Assembly: GCF_008831305.1 (NCBI RefSeq)
Contig: NZ_ML708622.1
Coordinates: forward strand, 33,225 to 97,224
Length of the DNA: 64,000 bases
DNA from: Kocuria coralli
Lineage (GTDB): Bacteria > Actinomycetota > Actinomycetes > Actinomycetales > Micrococcaceae
Reading direction: 5' to 3'
A model generated the notes under the pieces. It worked only from the letters and a program-made list of their open reading frames with translations, searched no databases and was not told the DNA's origin. How positions within the stretch are numbered: position 1 is the stretch's first letter; each line of letters opens with the position of its first letter. Below, one piece after another: positions 1 to 9,141 of this stretch. A program made the translations under genes and the position numbers.

Positions 1-950
1 AGCCCCCTGGCGCGGAACCGGTCGCGAGCCGCTTCCGTCTCCCGCGCCGTCGGCGGCTGGGTGCCTCCGAGGGTGTAGTCCAGCCCCAGTGCGGCCCATT
101 TGTCCGCGCCCATGGTGTGGAAGGGCAGCACCTCGACCCGTTCCACGGAGCCCCATTGCGCGACGATGTCCGCGACGGCCTCGATGTTCTCCGGGGCGTC
201 CGTGAGGCCGGGGACCAGGACGAAGCGGATCCACAGGGGCTTCCGCATGGCGGCCAGCCTGTCGCCGAACGCGATGGTGGGGGCCAGGGCGCGGCCGGTG
301 GTCTCCCGGTAGACGGCCTCGGTGCCGGATTTCACGTCCAGCAGCACGAGGTCCACGTCGTCGAGCAGCTCATCGTCGGCGACCCGGCCCAGGAAACCGG
401 AGGTGTCCAGGGCGGTGTGAACCCCCATCTCGCGGGCGCCGCGCAGGATGCGGCGTACGAACCGGTGCTGGAACAACGGCTCGCCCCCGGAGATGGTGAG
501 CCCTCCGCCCGTTGCCGCGAAGACCTTCCGGTAGCGCCTGATCCGCCGGAGCACCTCCTCGACCGGCTGCAGCGTGCCGCTCTTGAGCTGCATGGTGTCC
601 GGGTTGTGGCAGTACTGGCACCGCAACGGGCAACCGGAGAGGAACAGGGTCATCCGCGTGCCCGGCCCGTCGACGGCGGTCACGAGCTCCCACGAATGGA
701 TCGACCCGATCCGCCCCGCATGCAGGGCCTGGACCTTCTCGTGATGGAGTGGTGCTCCGTCGTCGTCCAGCGGCAGGAGCTCCCGGTGGAGCTCCGCCAG
801 GGTCTCGGGCAGTCCGGAGGCCGTTCCGCGGCTGCGCGGTCGTGCCGGGGCCCCGTGGCCGACGGGGGACACCGCCTCGGTGGGTCGCATGGCCGCGACT
901 GAGCCCTCCGACGGTGTGAATCTGGGGTGGATGGTGCGTGTTCCGGGCAT
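1..950 (-). CDS. pflA: Pyruvate formate-lyase activating enzyme (partial, 3' end beyond left edge)
   Basis: Radical-SAM enzyme that uses S-adenosylmethionine and a 4Fe-4S cluster to place the glycyl radical on PflB. Translating the minus strand shows the radical-SAM cluster motif CPLRCQYC about 100 residues in, followed by HNPDTMQ, and near the visible end VEVLPFHTMGADKW, which matches the C-terminus of PflA proteins. The frame is still open at base 3, so only a few C-terminal residues are missing. Start ATG at 950 is chosen because GGAG lies four bases upstream; an in-frame ATG at 890 has no clear ribosome binding site. It lies 100 bases downstream of pflB on the same strand, the usual pairing. 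About 50 residues precede the domain, longer than in E. coli. Confidence 0.92.
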   Translation of the reverse strand, partial: MPGTRTIHPRFTPSEGSVAAMRPTEAVSPVGHGAPARPRSRGTASGLPETLAELHRELLPLDDDGAPLHHEKVQALHAGRIGSIHSWELVTAVDGPGTRMTLFLSGCPLRCQYCHNPDTMQLKSGTLQPVEEVLRRIRRYRKVFAATGGGLTISGGEPLFQHRFVRRILRGAREMGVHTALDTSGFLGRVADDELLDDVDLVLLDVKSGTEAVYRETTGRALAPTIAFGDRLAAMRKPLWIRFVLVPGLTDAPENIEAVADIVAQWGSVERVEVLPFHTMGADKWAALGLDYTLGGTQPPTARETEAARDRFRARG

Positions 951-990
951 GGTTCTCCGCTCGATTCGTCGCTGCCCGAGGGGTCCGGGG

Positions 991-1039
991 CGGCAGCCGC
1001 CCTGCCGTGCCCTGGCGAGGTACGGCAGGGCGGCTGCCG
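991..1039 (-). terminator. Perfect 18-bp hairpin between pflB and pflA
   Basis: Bases 991-1008 and 1022-1039 are exact reverse complements (18 bp) around a 13-base loop. There is no T-tract. It could be a partial terminator or an RNA-stabilising structure that lets pflB be made in excess over pflA. The latter is inference from position. Confidence 0.6.
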
Positions 1040-1050
1040 GCGGGACCGGC

Positions 1051-3330
1051 TCAGACGCGGTCGTGGAAGGTGCGGGAGAGCACGTCGAGCTGCTGCTCCC
1101 TGGTCAGCCGCACGAAGTTCACCGCGTAGCCGGAGACCCGGACCGTCAGCTGCGGGTAGTCCTCCGGATGGACCATGGCGTCCTCGAGCGTCTCCCGGTT
1201 CAGCACGTTGATGTTCATGTGGTAGCCGTCGGAGAGGTTCTGCGCATCCAGCAGGCCGACCAGGTTGGTGACCTGCTCGTCCCGGGTACGTCCGAGCCCG
1301 CTGGGCACCACGGTGCTGGTCAGCGAGATCCCGTCCATGGCCTCGCCGAACGGCAGCTTGGCCACGGACAGCGCGGAGGCCAGCATGCCGTGGGTGTCAC
1401 GGCCGTTGGACGGATTGGCACCGGGGGCGAAGGGCTCACCGAGCCTGCGGCCGTCCGGGGTGTTGCCGGTGGCCTTGCCGTAGACCACGTTCGAGGTGAT
1501 GGTCAGCACCGACTGGGTGTGCACGGCGTCCCGGTAGGTCGGGTGGCGGCGGATCCGCTCCATGAACTCGTGCACGATCCGCACGGCGATCTCGTCGGCG
1601 CGGTCGTCATCGTTACCGTAGGCGGGGAACTCGCCCTCGATCTCGTAGTCCACCACCAGCCCGGTGTCATCGCGCACCGGCCGCACCGTGGCGTACCTGA
1701 TCGCGGACAGGGAGTCGGCGGTCACCGACAGCCCGGCGATGCCGCACGCCATGGTGCGCAGCACCTCGCGGTCGTGCAGGGCCATCTCCAGGCGCTCATA
1801 GGCGTACTTGTCGTGCATGTAGTGAATGCAGTTCAGCGCCTCGACGTAGGTGGCGGCCAGCCAGTCCAGCAGGACCAGGAACTTCTCCCAGACGTCGTCG
1901 AAGTCCAGGACCTCGCCGGTGACCGCGGGGGACTCGGGGGCGATCTGCTGCCCGGAGACCTCGTCGCGGCCACCGTTGATCGCGTAGAGCAGCGATTTGG
2001 CCACGTTGACCCGGGCGCCGAAGAACTGCATCTGCTTGCCCACGGTCATCGGGGAGACGCAGCAGGCGATCGCGGCATCGTCGCCGCAGGCGTCGCGGAT
2101 CAGTTCGTCGGACCCGAACTGGATGGCCGAGGTGTCGATCGAGACCTGCGCGCAGAAGCGCTTGAAGCCTTCGGGAAGCTCCGCCGACCAGAACACGGTC
2201 AGGTTCGGCTCGGGGGCCGGGCCCAGGTTGTACAGGGTCTGCAGGAAGCGGAACGAGGTCCTGGTGACAAGGGTCCGCCCGTCGGCGCCCATGCCTCCGA
2301 TCGACTCGGTGACCCAGGTCGGATCACCCGAGAAGAGCTGGTCGTATTCGGGGGTGCGCAGGAAGCGCACGATACGCAGCTTGATCACCAGGTCGTCGAC
2401 GATCTCCTGGACCTCGGACTCCGTCAGCGTGCCCTCGGCGAGGTCCCGGGTGAAGTAGGCGTCGAGGAAGGCGGTATTGCGGCCGAAGGACATGGCGGCG
2501 CCGTTCTGCTCCTTGACCGCGCCCAGATAAGCGAAGTACAGCCACTGCACGGCCTCGGTGGCATTGGCAGCGGGGCCGGAGATGTCGAAGCCGTAGGAGC
2601 GGGCCATCTGCTCGAGCTCGCGCAGGGCGCGGACCTGCTCCGCGTTCTCCTCGCGCTCGCGGATCACCTTCTCCTCGGCGGGGTAGAGGTCCAGCTCCGC
2701 GCGCTCACGCAGCTTGCCCTCGACCAGGGCGTCGACGCCGTAGAGGGCGACGCGGCGGTAGTCGCCGATGATGCGGCCGCGTCCGTAGGCGTCGGGCAGG
2801 CCCGTCACCACGTGGGAGGAGCGTGCGGCCCGCACGTTGGGGGAGTAGACGTCGAAGACGCCGTCGTTGTGGGTCTTGCGGTAGGTCGAGTAGACCTTCT
2901 CGAGGTTCTCGTCGACGGGGTAGCCGTAGGTCTGCAGCGAACTCTTGACCATGCGCCATCCGCCGTTGGGCATGATGGAGCGCTTGAGCGGGGCGTCGGT
3001 CTGCAGACCCACGATGATCTCCTGCTCGGCGTCGATGTAGCCGGGCCGGTGGGAGGTGATGGTCGACGGCGTCGTGGCGTCGATGTCGTAGACGCCCTTC
3101 TCCCGTTCGGCCGGGAACATCTCGAGCAGCTTCTGCCAGATGCCGGTCGTGCGCTCGGTGGCATCCTCGAGGAAGGCGGAGTCCCCGTCGTAGGGGGTGT
3201 AGTTGCGCTGGATGAAGTCGCGGACGTCGATGTCCGTCTGCCACGGACCGGCCGCGAAACCACGCCAGGCTCGCGCTCCGGGGTCGACGTCCTCGTCGTG
3301 GACGGGGCGATCGGTGGTCTGTGCGGTCAT
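1051..3330 (-). CDS. pflB: Formate C-acetyltransferase (pyruvate formate-lyase)
   Basis: Glycyl-radical enzyme converting pyruvate and CoA to acetyl-CoA and formate in anaerobic metabolism. The 759-residue length equals E. coli PflB (760). Adjacent catalytic cysteines are at residues 423-424 (AIACCVSPM), and the radical glycine is G734 in RVSGYAVNF near the C-terminus. Start ATG at 3330 follows a strong GGAGGAG ribosome binding site. A short hairpin (3351-3358 with 3366-3373) sits just upstream of that site and may affect translation. pflA follows on the same strand. Its presence suggests a facultatively fermentative organism, less usual among high-GC Micrococcaceae, many of which are strict aerobes. 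Confidence 0.97.
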   Translation of the reverse strand: MTAQTTDRPVHDEDVDPGARAWRGFAAGPWQTDIDVRDFIQRNYTPYDGDSAFLEDATERTTGIWQKLLEMFPAEREKGVYDIDATTPSTITSHRPGYIDAEQEIIVGLQTDAPLKRSIMPNGGWRMVKSSLQTYGYPVDENLEKVYSTYRKTHNDGVFDVYSPNVRAARSSHVVTGLPDAYGRGRIIGDYRRVALYGVDALVEGKLRERAELDLYPAEEKVIREREENAEQVRALRELEQMARSYGFDISGPAANATEAVQWLYFAYLGAVKEQNGAAMSFGRNTAFLDAYFTRDLAEGTLTESEVQEIVDDLVIKLRIVRFLRTPEYDQLFSGDPTWVTESIGGMGADGRTLVTRTSFRFLQTLYNLGPAPEPNLTVFWSAELPEGFKRFCAQVSIDTSAIQFGSDELIRDACGDDAAIACCVSPMTVGKQMQFFGARVNVAKSLLYAINGGRDEVSGQQIAPESPAVTGEVLDFDDVWEKFLVLLDWLAATYVEALNCIHYMHDKYAYERLEMALHDREVLRTMACGIAGLSVTADSLSAIRYATVRPVRDDTGLVVDYEIEGEFPAYGNDDDRADEIAVRIVHEFMERIRRHPTYRDAVHTQSVLTITSNVVYGKATGNTPDGRRLGEPFAPGANPSNGRDTHGMLASALSVAKLPFGEAMDGISLTSTVVPSGLGRTRDEQVTNLVGLLDAQNLSDGYHMNINVLNRETLEDAMVHPEDYPQLTVRVSGYAVNFVRLTREQQLDVLSRTFHDRV

Positions 3331-3489
3331 GCGGCTCCTCCTTCGCGCAGCCGGGACGATCGTGACGTCCCGGCGGTCCGGTGAGGCCGCCGTCCGGGTC
3401 TGAACGCGTCCTCACGTACAGCTACAACGTTAGGGATCCCGGTACGCGCACCGGAGGGAGTTGCAGTGGGTTTCTTGCCGAACATGTGT

Positions 3490-3516
3490 GTTCGTTTGCG
3501 TTTAATACGTTCGTAT
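3490..3516. promoter_or_regulatory. Operator-like palindrome and direct repeats upstream of pflB
   Basis: The gap between pflB and the met operon is less GC-rich here. It contains the dyad ATACGTTCGTAT (3505-3516) and two direct GTTCGT copies about 19 bases apart. Position about 170 bases upstream of pflB suggests a redox or anaerobic regulator site, but it does not match the Rex or CRP/FNR consensus. No convincing -35/-10 pair was found. The rest of 3374-3596 shows nothing further I can support. Confidence 0.3.
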
Positions 3517-3612
3517 CGCGCACATCTTCTGGATGGACGGTTCGGCCCGAGTATTGCGTGATGCGACACGACGCGGTCCGAGAGGCGGCCACGATGTTAA
3601 AGTTTCCGCAAA

Positions 3613-3730
3613 GGATGACGAGTCCCGGCGACTAGCTCTGGCTGGCCGGGCGGCAACCCTCTCACGTGGTGGGGTGCCCCAGATGAACATCCGGCTCCGG
3701 TCACGGACCTGACAGCAAGCACGAAATCTG
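3613..3730 (+). promoter_or_regulatory. SAM-IV-type riboswitch, metQNI leader
   Basis: Bases GGATG (3613) and CATCC (3688) can close a multi-helix junction. Between them lie CCCGGC...GCCGGG, then CGGCAACCCTC, then GGTGGGGTGCCCC. These are the hallmark elements of the S-box/SAM-IV family known from actinobacterial methionine genes. A GCAAGC segment (3715-3720) downstream fits the SAM-IV pseudoknot region. A possible -10 (TAAAGT, 3597-3602) would start transcription just before the aptamer. Expected action: SAM binding shuts off the methionine importer. Assignment to SAM-IV rather than SAM-I is from memory of the consensus. Confidence 0.8.
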
Positions 3731-3810
3731 CGCCCCTCGTCGAGGTGCTTTCCACCGTGCATGCCGCGGGCCCTGTGGCCGCCGCATCACGAACGAAAGG
3801 CACACCCTTC

Positions 3811-4692
3811 ATGCGCGCTTACCGAGTTTCCGCATTGGCCCTGACCTCCGTCCTCGGTCTCACCCTGGCCGCTTGCGGCGGATCCGACAACGAGGAGGGT
3901 CAGGGCCCTTACGACGACGGCGTGGTCACCCTCGGCGTGATCGGCTCCTCGCCCGTGGACGATGCGATCGTCGAGGCAGCGGCCGAAGAGGGCATCACCG
4001 TCGAGCTGCAGGAGTTCGGCGACTACAGCCAGGTGAACCCGGCGACCGTCAACGGCGACATCGATATGTCCCGGTTCCAGCACATCGCCTACCTGGCCGA
4101 CTACATGAACAACTCGGGGGAAGAGATCACCCCGATCGTGTCGACCTCGATCTACCCCCTGGGCCTGTACTCGAACCAGTACGACTCCCTGGACCAGATC
4201 CAGGACGGTGACGAGATCGCGATCCCCAACGACTCCATCAACCAGACCCGTGCCCTGCTGCTGCTGAAGGCCAACGACCTGGTCGAGTTCACCTCCGAGA
4301 CGACGGCGCCCACCGAGACCGACGTCGACACGGAGAACTCCAAGGTGACCGTGACCCCGGTCTCCGCCGAGCAGACGGTGCTGTCGATGGACTCCGTGGC
4401 CGCGTCGGTGATCAACAACGACTTCCTGGAGCGCGCCGACATCGATCCGGAGAGCGCCCTGGCCGAGGACGGCGTGGGGGAGGAGAGCTCCTACCCCTAC
4501 GTCAACCTGTTCACCACGACCCCGGAGAACGCCGACGACGAGACGCTGAACAAGGTCGCCGAGCTCTTCCACACCCAGCCCGTCCTGGATGCGGAGGCGG
4601 AGGAGTCCAAGGGGACCGCCGTCTCCCTGGACCTGCCCCGTGAGCAGCTCGAGCAGATCCTCGCCGACTACCAGCAGGACCTGCAGAAGTGA
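3811..4692 (+). CDS. metQ: Methionine ABC transporter substrate-binding lipoprotein
   Basis: NlpA/MetQ-family lipoprotein that captures methionine outside the membrane. A signal peptide ends in the lipobox LAAC with the lipidated cysteine at residue 22. The mature protein starts a typical MetQ fold (VVTLGVIGSSPVDDAI) and contains the family's FQHIAYL-type region and IPNDSINQTRALLLL. Length 293 residues is usual. Start ATG 3811 is favoured over an upstream in-frame ATG because it gives a clean signal peptide and has GAAAGG upstream. First gene of metQNI, controlled by the upstream riboswitch. The stop overlaps the metN start by four bases. Confidence 0.93.
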   Translation: MRAYRVSALALTSVLGLTLAACGGSDNEEGQGPYDDGVVTLGVIGSSPVDDAIVEAAAEEGITVELQEFGDYSQVNPATVNGDIDMSRFQHIAYLADYMNNSGEEITPIVSTSIYPLGLYSNQYDSLDQIQDGDEIAIPNDSINQTRALLLLKANDLVEFTSETTAPTETDVDTENSKVTVTPVSAEQTVLSMDSVAASVINNDFLERADIDPESALAEDGVGEESSYPYVNLFTTTPENADDETLNKVAELFHTQPVLDAEAEESKGTAVSLDLPREQLEQILADYQQDLQK

Positions 4693-5771
4693 CCTCCACG
4701 GCAACGGACAACCCTCTCGCCCGGCCGGGTGAGGACGCCGAGGTGATCGTCCGGTTCGACGGCGCCACCAAGACGTTCGTCACCGGCAAGGGCAAGGGGC
4801 GCCGTGAGGTCACCGCCGTGGACGACGTCACGCTGAACATCCGGCGTGGCGAGATCTACGGCGTGATCGGGTACTCGGGGGCGGGGAAGTCGACCCTGGT
4901 GCGCATGATCAACGGCCTCGAGCCCGCCACCAGCGGCGAGATCGAGGTCGACGGGCGGCGCGTGGACGGCCGGACGGAAGAGCAGCTGGCTCCCATCCGC
5001 CGCGATATCGGCATGATCTTCCAGCAGTTCAACCTCTTCACGTCCCGGACCGTTGCCGGCAACGTCGAGTACCCGCTGATCCGCGCGGGCTGGTCCAAGG
5101 ACAAGCGCAAGGCGCGGGTCGCCGAGCTGCTGCAGTTCGTGGGCCTGTCCGAGCGGGCGGGGAACTACCCCGAGCAGCTCTCGGGCGGGCAGAAGCAGCG
5201 CGTGGGCATCGCCCGCGCGCTGGCCGCCCAGCCCAAGATCCTGCTGGCCGACGAGTCCACCTCCGCGCTCGACCCGGAGACCACGCAGGAGGTGCTGAAC
5301 CTGCTGCGCCGCGCCAACCGCGAGTTCGGGATCACGGTCGTGCTGATCACCCACGAGATGGACGTGGTCCGCTCGATCGCGGACCGGGTCGCCGTCATGG
5401 ACAGCGGCAGGGTGGTGGAGGAGGGGGCCACGGCCCAGGTCTTCTCCGCCCCCACCACCTCGACGGCCCGCAAGTTCGTGGCCACCGTCAGCCATGACGA
5501 GCCCGATGCGGAGGAACTGGCCTACCTGAGCGAGAAACGCCAGGGCAGGCTCGTCGTCATCGACATCCGGCAGGGGGTCGACGTCGGTCCCGTCCTGTCC
5601 GCGGCGGCCGCGCGCGGCGTGAGTTTCCGCATCGTCTTCGGGGGAGTCTCCGTGCTGCAGAAGCAGTCCTTCGGCTCGCTGACCGTGGATCTGAGCGGTG
5701 AGCCCCATGTCGTGGACGATGCCATCGAAGCACTGAGTCAGGTCACCACCGTCAAGGAGGTCTCGGCATGA
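4689..5771 (+). CDS. metN: Methionine ABC transporter ATP-binding protein
   Basis: ATPase of the MetNIQ importer. Walker A is GYSGAGKS at residues 61-68, the Q-loop glutamine is about 112 (FQQF), the signature LSGGQ is at 164-168, Walker B ILLADE is at 184-189 and the H-loop is ITHEMD. The last 80 or so residues match the regulatory C-terminal NIL domain that senses intracellular methionine. The GTG start overlaps the metQ stop (GTGA), implying translational coupling. About 17 poorly conserved residues precede the domain. Confidence 0.96.
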   Translation: MTSTATDNPLARPGEDAEVIVRFDGATKTFVTGKGKGRREVTAVDDVTLNIRRGEIYGVIGYSGAGKSTLVRMINGLEPATSGEIEVDGRRVDGRTEEQLAPIRRDIGMIFQQFNLFTSRTVAGNVEYPLIRAGWSKDKRKARVAELLQFVGLSERAGNYPEQLSGGQKQRVGIARALAAQPKILLADESTSALDPETTQEVLNLLRRANREFGITVVLITHEMDVVRSIADRVAVMDSGRVVEEGATAQVFSAPTTSTARKFVATVSHDEPDAEELAYLSEKRQGRLVVIDIRQGVDVGPVLSAAAARGVSFRIVFGGVSVLQKQSFGSLTVDLSGEPHVVDDAIEALSQVTTVKEVSA

Positions 5772-6424
5772 ACTGGTCCGTCCAAGGTCCCCAGCTGCTG
5801 ACCGCCATCGGGGAGACCCTCTACATGGTCGCCCTGACCATGCTGATCGCCGGCGTGATCGGGCTGTTCTTCGGCGTCGCGCTCTACGTGACGCGTACGG
5901 GGAACCTCTACGCCAGCCGTGCGGTGAACACGGGGATCAACCTGGTGGTCAACTTCGTCCGGCCCATCCCGTTCATCATCCTCCTGGCCGCGCTGGGGCC
6001 GCTGACCGATGCGGTGGTCGGCACCCGGCTGGGGCAGAACGCGGCCATCTTCGCCATGTCCATCGCGGCGGTCTTCGCCGTGGCGCGCATCGTGGAGCAG
6101 AACCTGATGTCCGTGGATCCCGGTGTGGTCGAGGCCGCCCGCTCCATGGGGGTCTCCCGGCCCAAGATCATCACTACCGTGATCCTCCCCGAGGCACTGG
6201 GCCCGCTGGTGCTGGGCTACACCTTCCTGGTGATCGGCGTGACCGACATGTCCGCCATGGCCGGTGCGATCGGCGCCGGCGGCCTCGGCGACTTCGCCCT
6301 GCGCCTGGGGTATCAGCGGTTCAACGACGAGGTCACCTGGGCCGCCGTCGCCGTGATCATCGTGCTGGTCCAGCTCGTGCAGTTCGTCGGCAACTCGGCG
6401 GCACGCAAGATCATGCGGCGGTAG
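5768..6424 (+). CDS. metI: Methionine ABC transporter permease
   Basis: Membrane subunit of MetNIQ, 218 residues with about five hydrophobic segments. The ATPase-contact EAA loop is visible as EAARSMGVSRPKIITTVILP. The ATG overlaps the metN stop (ATGA), so all three met genes are translationally coupled. The operon ends in a strong hairpin 20 bases downstream. Confidence 0.95.
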   Translation: MNWSVQGPQLLTAIGETLYMVALTMLIAGVIGLFFGVALYVTRTGNLYASRAVNTGINLVVNFVRPIPFIILLAALGPLTDAVVGTRLGQNAAIFAMSIAAVFAVARIVEQNLMSVDPGVVEAARSMGVSRPKIITTVILPEALGPLVLGYTFLVIGVTDMSAMAGAIGAGGLGDFALRLGYQRFNDEVTWAAVAVIIVLVQLVQFVGNSAARKIMRR

Positions 6425-6441
6425 GGCGCGGTCCCTACCTC

Positions 6442-6502
6442 AATGCCGAAGAGGCGCCTCCCCGGACAGCTCAGTCGTCCGGGGAGGCGCCTCTTCGGCA
6501 TT
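6442..6502. terminator. Perfect 26-bp bidirectional terminator
   Basis: Bases 6442-6467 and 6477-6502 are exact reverse complements with a nine-base loop. It lies between the convergent metI and TPM-domain genes and can serve both. No T-tract follows on either strand. Confidence 0.8.
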
Positions 6503-6560
6503 GTCCCACCAGTTCCGCACCGTCAGCCCGCTGTCACCGGCACCCGCTGTGGACGGAGGC

Positions 6561-7547
6561 TCACCAGCTGCCGCCGGCACCGCCCCCGCTGAATCCGCCG
6601 CCACCGCCGAAGGAGGATCCTCCTCCGGCGCCGGGGTCCCCCGAGGAAGAAGGCGGCGGTGCGGCGCCGTAGTTCGAGGGCTCCTGGGCGTAGAGAGGCA
6701 GCCACAGGGCGACGGTCGAGATGTTGGCCATGCGCTGTCCTCTGGCCCAGCGCACATAGTCCTCCTCCTGCTGCTCCGTCAGCTGAAGGTCCGGGTCCTC
6801 GCGCCGCGCCTGTTCCAGAAACTGCTGCGCCGTCCGCTTCCGGCGGCGGTCGACGACCACCGAGGCCACGACGATCACGCCGACGACGACGGCGAGACCG
6901 GTCATGACGATCACGATCCACATCACCGCATTGTTCGACCCTCCGGCCTCCGACTCCGCGACGGGGTCCCGCTGTCCGGAGGCGGTCTCGTAGATCATCC
7001 GGGTGCCCTCGATGAGACCGGCGCCGTAGTTCTCGTCCTCGAACTCGGGCACCATGGTGTCCTCCACGATGGCCGCGGCGTCGTCGTCATCGAGGTGCTC
7101 CCGGGCTCCGTCGGCCACCTCGATCCGCACCTCGCGGTCCTCGACCGCCAGCAGGACGAGCACGCCGTTGTCCTCGCCTTTGTCCCCGACGCCCCACGCC
7201 GTGGCCACGGCACGCGCACGGTCCTCGATGTCGCCGCCGGCGTCCTCCTCGGTCAGGACGGCGACCCGGGCGTTGCCGGTCGAGTCGTTGCCCGCCTCGA
7301 TCACCCGTTCGAGTTCCTGCTCCTGGTCGTCGGAGAGCACGTCCGCGGTGTCCGTGACATTGCCCGTCGCCGGCGGGACCGGGAGCGGGTCGGAGGACGA
7401 ACAGCCGGACAGGGCCATGAGGGCTCCGGCCGCGAGGAGGAGCAGGCTCGTGGCGGTCGCTTTTCGTGCCGGGCCCGGTCGCTCGCGACGAGCGGATGCC
7501 CCGGTCGCCGGCGGAGCGGGTGAACCGATGGATGCGATATGCCTCAT
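6561..7547 (-). CDS. TPM-domain (YgcG-type) lipoprotein
   Basis: Secreted, membrane-linked protein of 328 residues. A long basic N-region precedes a hydrophobic stretch ending in lipobox LSGC (cysteine 49). A TPM domain follows (VTDTADVLSDDQEQELE through the VLVLLAVEDREVRIEV strand). A transmembrane helix lies near residues 210-232, and a Gly-rich tail (SSFGGGGGFSGGG) ends in GGSW, typical of YgcG-like proteins. Family function is poorly known; some TPM domains act in membrane protein quality control. The ATG at 7547 has no ribosome binding site but fits a leaderless transcript. It is divergent from the M50 protease. Confidence 0.85.
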   Translation of the reverse strand: MRHIASIGSPAPPATGASARRERPGPARKATATSLLLLAAGALMALSGCSSSDPLPVPPATGNVTDTADVLSDDQEQELERVIEAGNDSTGNARVAVLTEEDAGGDIEDRARAVATAWGVGDKGEDNGVLVLLAVEDREVRIEVADGAREHLDDDDAAAIVEDTMVPEFEDENYGAGLIEGTRMIYETASGQRDPVAESEAGGSNNAVMWIVIVMTGLAVVVGVIVVASVVVDRRRKRTAQQFLEQARREDPDLQLTEQQEEDYVRWARGQRMANISTVALWLPLYAQEPSNYGAAPPPSSSGDPGAGGGSSFGGGGGFSGGGAGGSW

Positions 7548-7554
7548 GGGGCAG

Positions 7555-7560
7555 AGCTTA
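7555..7560 (-). promoter_or_regulatory. -10 element for a leaderless transcript of the TPM gene
   Basis: On the minus strand TAAGCT lies seven bases before the ATG at 7547, placing the transcription start at or next to the start codon. No ribosome binding site is visible. Confidence 0.45.
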
Positions 7561-7598
7561 GGCGGCGGGCACGGTAATTCCAGGGTGAGTGTGGTTGC

Positions 7599-8951
7599 AT
7601 GGCCGCCGTGACCGTTCTGCTCTACGCCGTCGGCGTCATCCTGGCCGCCGTCGCCTTCATCGTCTCGATCGCCTTGCACGAGCTGGGCCACCTGGTGCCC
7701 GCCAAGCTCTTCAAAGTGCGCGTGCGGCAGTACATGGTGGGTTTCGGCCGCACTGTCTTCTCCTGGCGCCGCGGCGAGACGGAGTACGGGCTGAAGGCGA
7801 TCCCGCTCGGCGGCTACGTGGCGATGGTGGGCATGTACCCGCCGCACCGGGGCGAGGCACCGCGCGTGGACTCCACGGGCCTGCTCCAGCAGGCGGCGGC
7901 GCAGACCCGCAGCGCGGAGGACCTGCTGGCACAACCCGGGGACGAGGAACGGGCGTTCTACCGGCTCCCGGTGTACCGCCGGATCATCATCATGCTCGGG
8001 GGGCCGTTCATGAACTTCGTGATCGCGGTCGTGTGCATCGCGGTCCTGATCACGGGATTCGGGGTCCAGGCCCCGACGACCCAGGTCTCCTCCGTCAACG
8101 AATGCGTGGTGCAGGTCCGAGCGGGCGACGCCGACGGCCCCGGGCCGGCCCAGGAGGGTTGCGGCGAGGCCGACCCCGAGGCCCCCGCCCACGCCGCCGG
8201 TCTGGAGCCCGGCGACAGGATCGTGTCGATCAACGGCCAGGACGTGGACTCTTGGACGCAGCTCACCTCGATCATCCGGGAGCAGGGCGATCGGGAGGTG
8301 CCCCTGGAGTACGAGCGCGACGGGCAGCGGGTCAGCACCACCATCACCCCGCTCCTGACCGAACGCCCACAACAGGACGCCAACGGCGAGCCGATCGTCC
8401 GTAACGGGCAGTACGTCCTGGAGCAGGTCGGGTTCATCGGGGTCTCTCCGCGTTTCGACATGGTCCCCCAGCCCGTGACGGAGGTGCCCGGGGCGGTCGG
8501 CGATGCCCTCAGCTCCGTGGCCGGAGTGCTGTGGCGATTGCCGGTCAACGTCTGGAACGCGGCCGTCTCCACGGTCACCGACGCCCCGAGGGATCCGGAA
8601 GGCCCCATGTCCGTGGTGGGCGTGGGCCGGATCTCCGGCGAGGTGGCCACGACCGACCGGCTGGACCTGAGGGAGAAGGCCGCCACGCTGGTCGGCCTGA
8701 TCGGCTCCGTCAACCTGGCGCTGTTCGCCTTCAACCTGCTTCCCCTGCTCCCGCTGGATGGCGGCCATATCGCCGGCGCCCTGTGGGAGCGCATCCGCCG
8801 GACCCTGGCCAAGCTCACCCGCCGCACCGATCCCGGCCCCTTCGACCCGCTCAAGCTCCTGCCGCTGACCTACGTGGTCGTGGGCGCCTTCATGGTGATG
8901 ACGCTGGTCCTGGTGCTGGCGGACATCGTCGAGCCGATCCGGATGTTCTGA
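7599..8951 (+). CDS. rseP: M50-family site-2 intramembrane metalloprotease (RseP/Rip1-like)
   Basis: Membrane-embedded zinc protease that cleaves anti-sigma factors and other transmembrane substrates. The zinc motif HELGH is at residues 27-31 in the first transmembrane helix. A PDZ domain occupies the middle ([19 protein letters not shown]). The third zinc ligand is in LDGGH at 386-390, with more transmembrane helices to the end. Length 450 residues is normal. In related actinobacteria dxr usually sits immediately upstream and ispG downstream. Here ispG is present but dxr is not. The ribosome binding site is weak. Confidence 0.94.
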   Translation: MAAVTVLLYAVGVILAAVAFIVSIALHELGHLVPAKLFKVRVRQYMVGFGRTVFSWRRGETEYGLKAIPLGGYVAMVGMYPPHRGEAPRVDSTGLLQQAAAQTRSAEDLLAQPGDEERAFYRLPVYRRIIIMLGGPFMNFVIAVVCIAVLITGFGVQAPTTQVSSVNECVVQVRAGDADGPGPAQEGCGEADPEAPAHAAGLEPGDRIVSINGQDVDSWTQLTSIIREQGDREVPLEYERDGQRVSTTITPLLTERPQQDANGEPIVRNGQYVLEQVGFIGVSPRFDMVPQPVTEVPGAVGDALSSVAGVLWRLPVNVWNAAVSTVTDAPRDPEGPMSVVGVGRISGEVATTDRLDLREKAATLVGLIGSVNLALFAFNLLPLLPLDGGHIAGALWERIRRTLAKLTRRTDPGPFDPLKLLPLTYVVVGAFMVMTLVLVLADIVEPIRMF

Positions 8952-9141
8952 CGTTCACCGGGGCGCGGACCGCTCGGATCGCCCGGTGCGCCGCCGGCGG
9001 ATGCCGCCGCCGGTGTGCCCGAGCGCTCACGAATCCGGTGCCCGTCGCGCCCTCAACTGGGGCACAATGGGAAATCGGCAACGCGCCGTTCACAAACGGC
9101 CCCGCCGAGAGAATTCAATCGCCAATGTGTCAGGAGCATTC

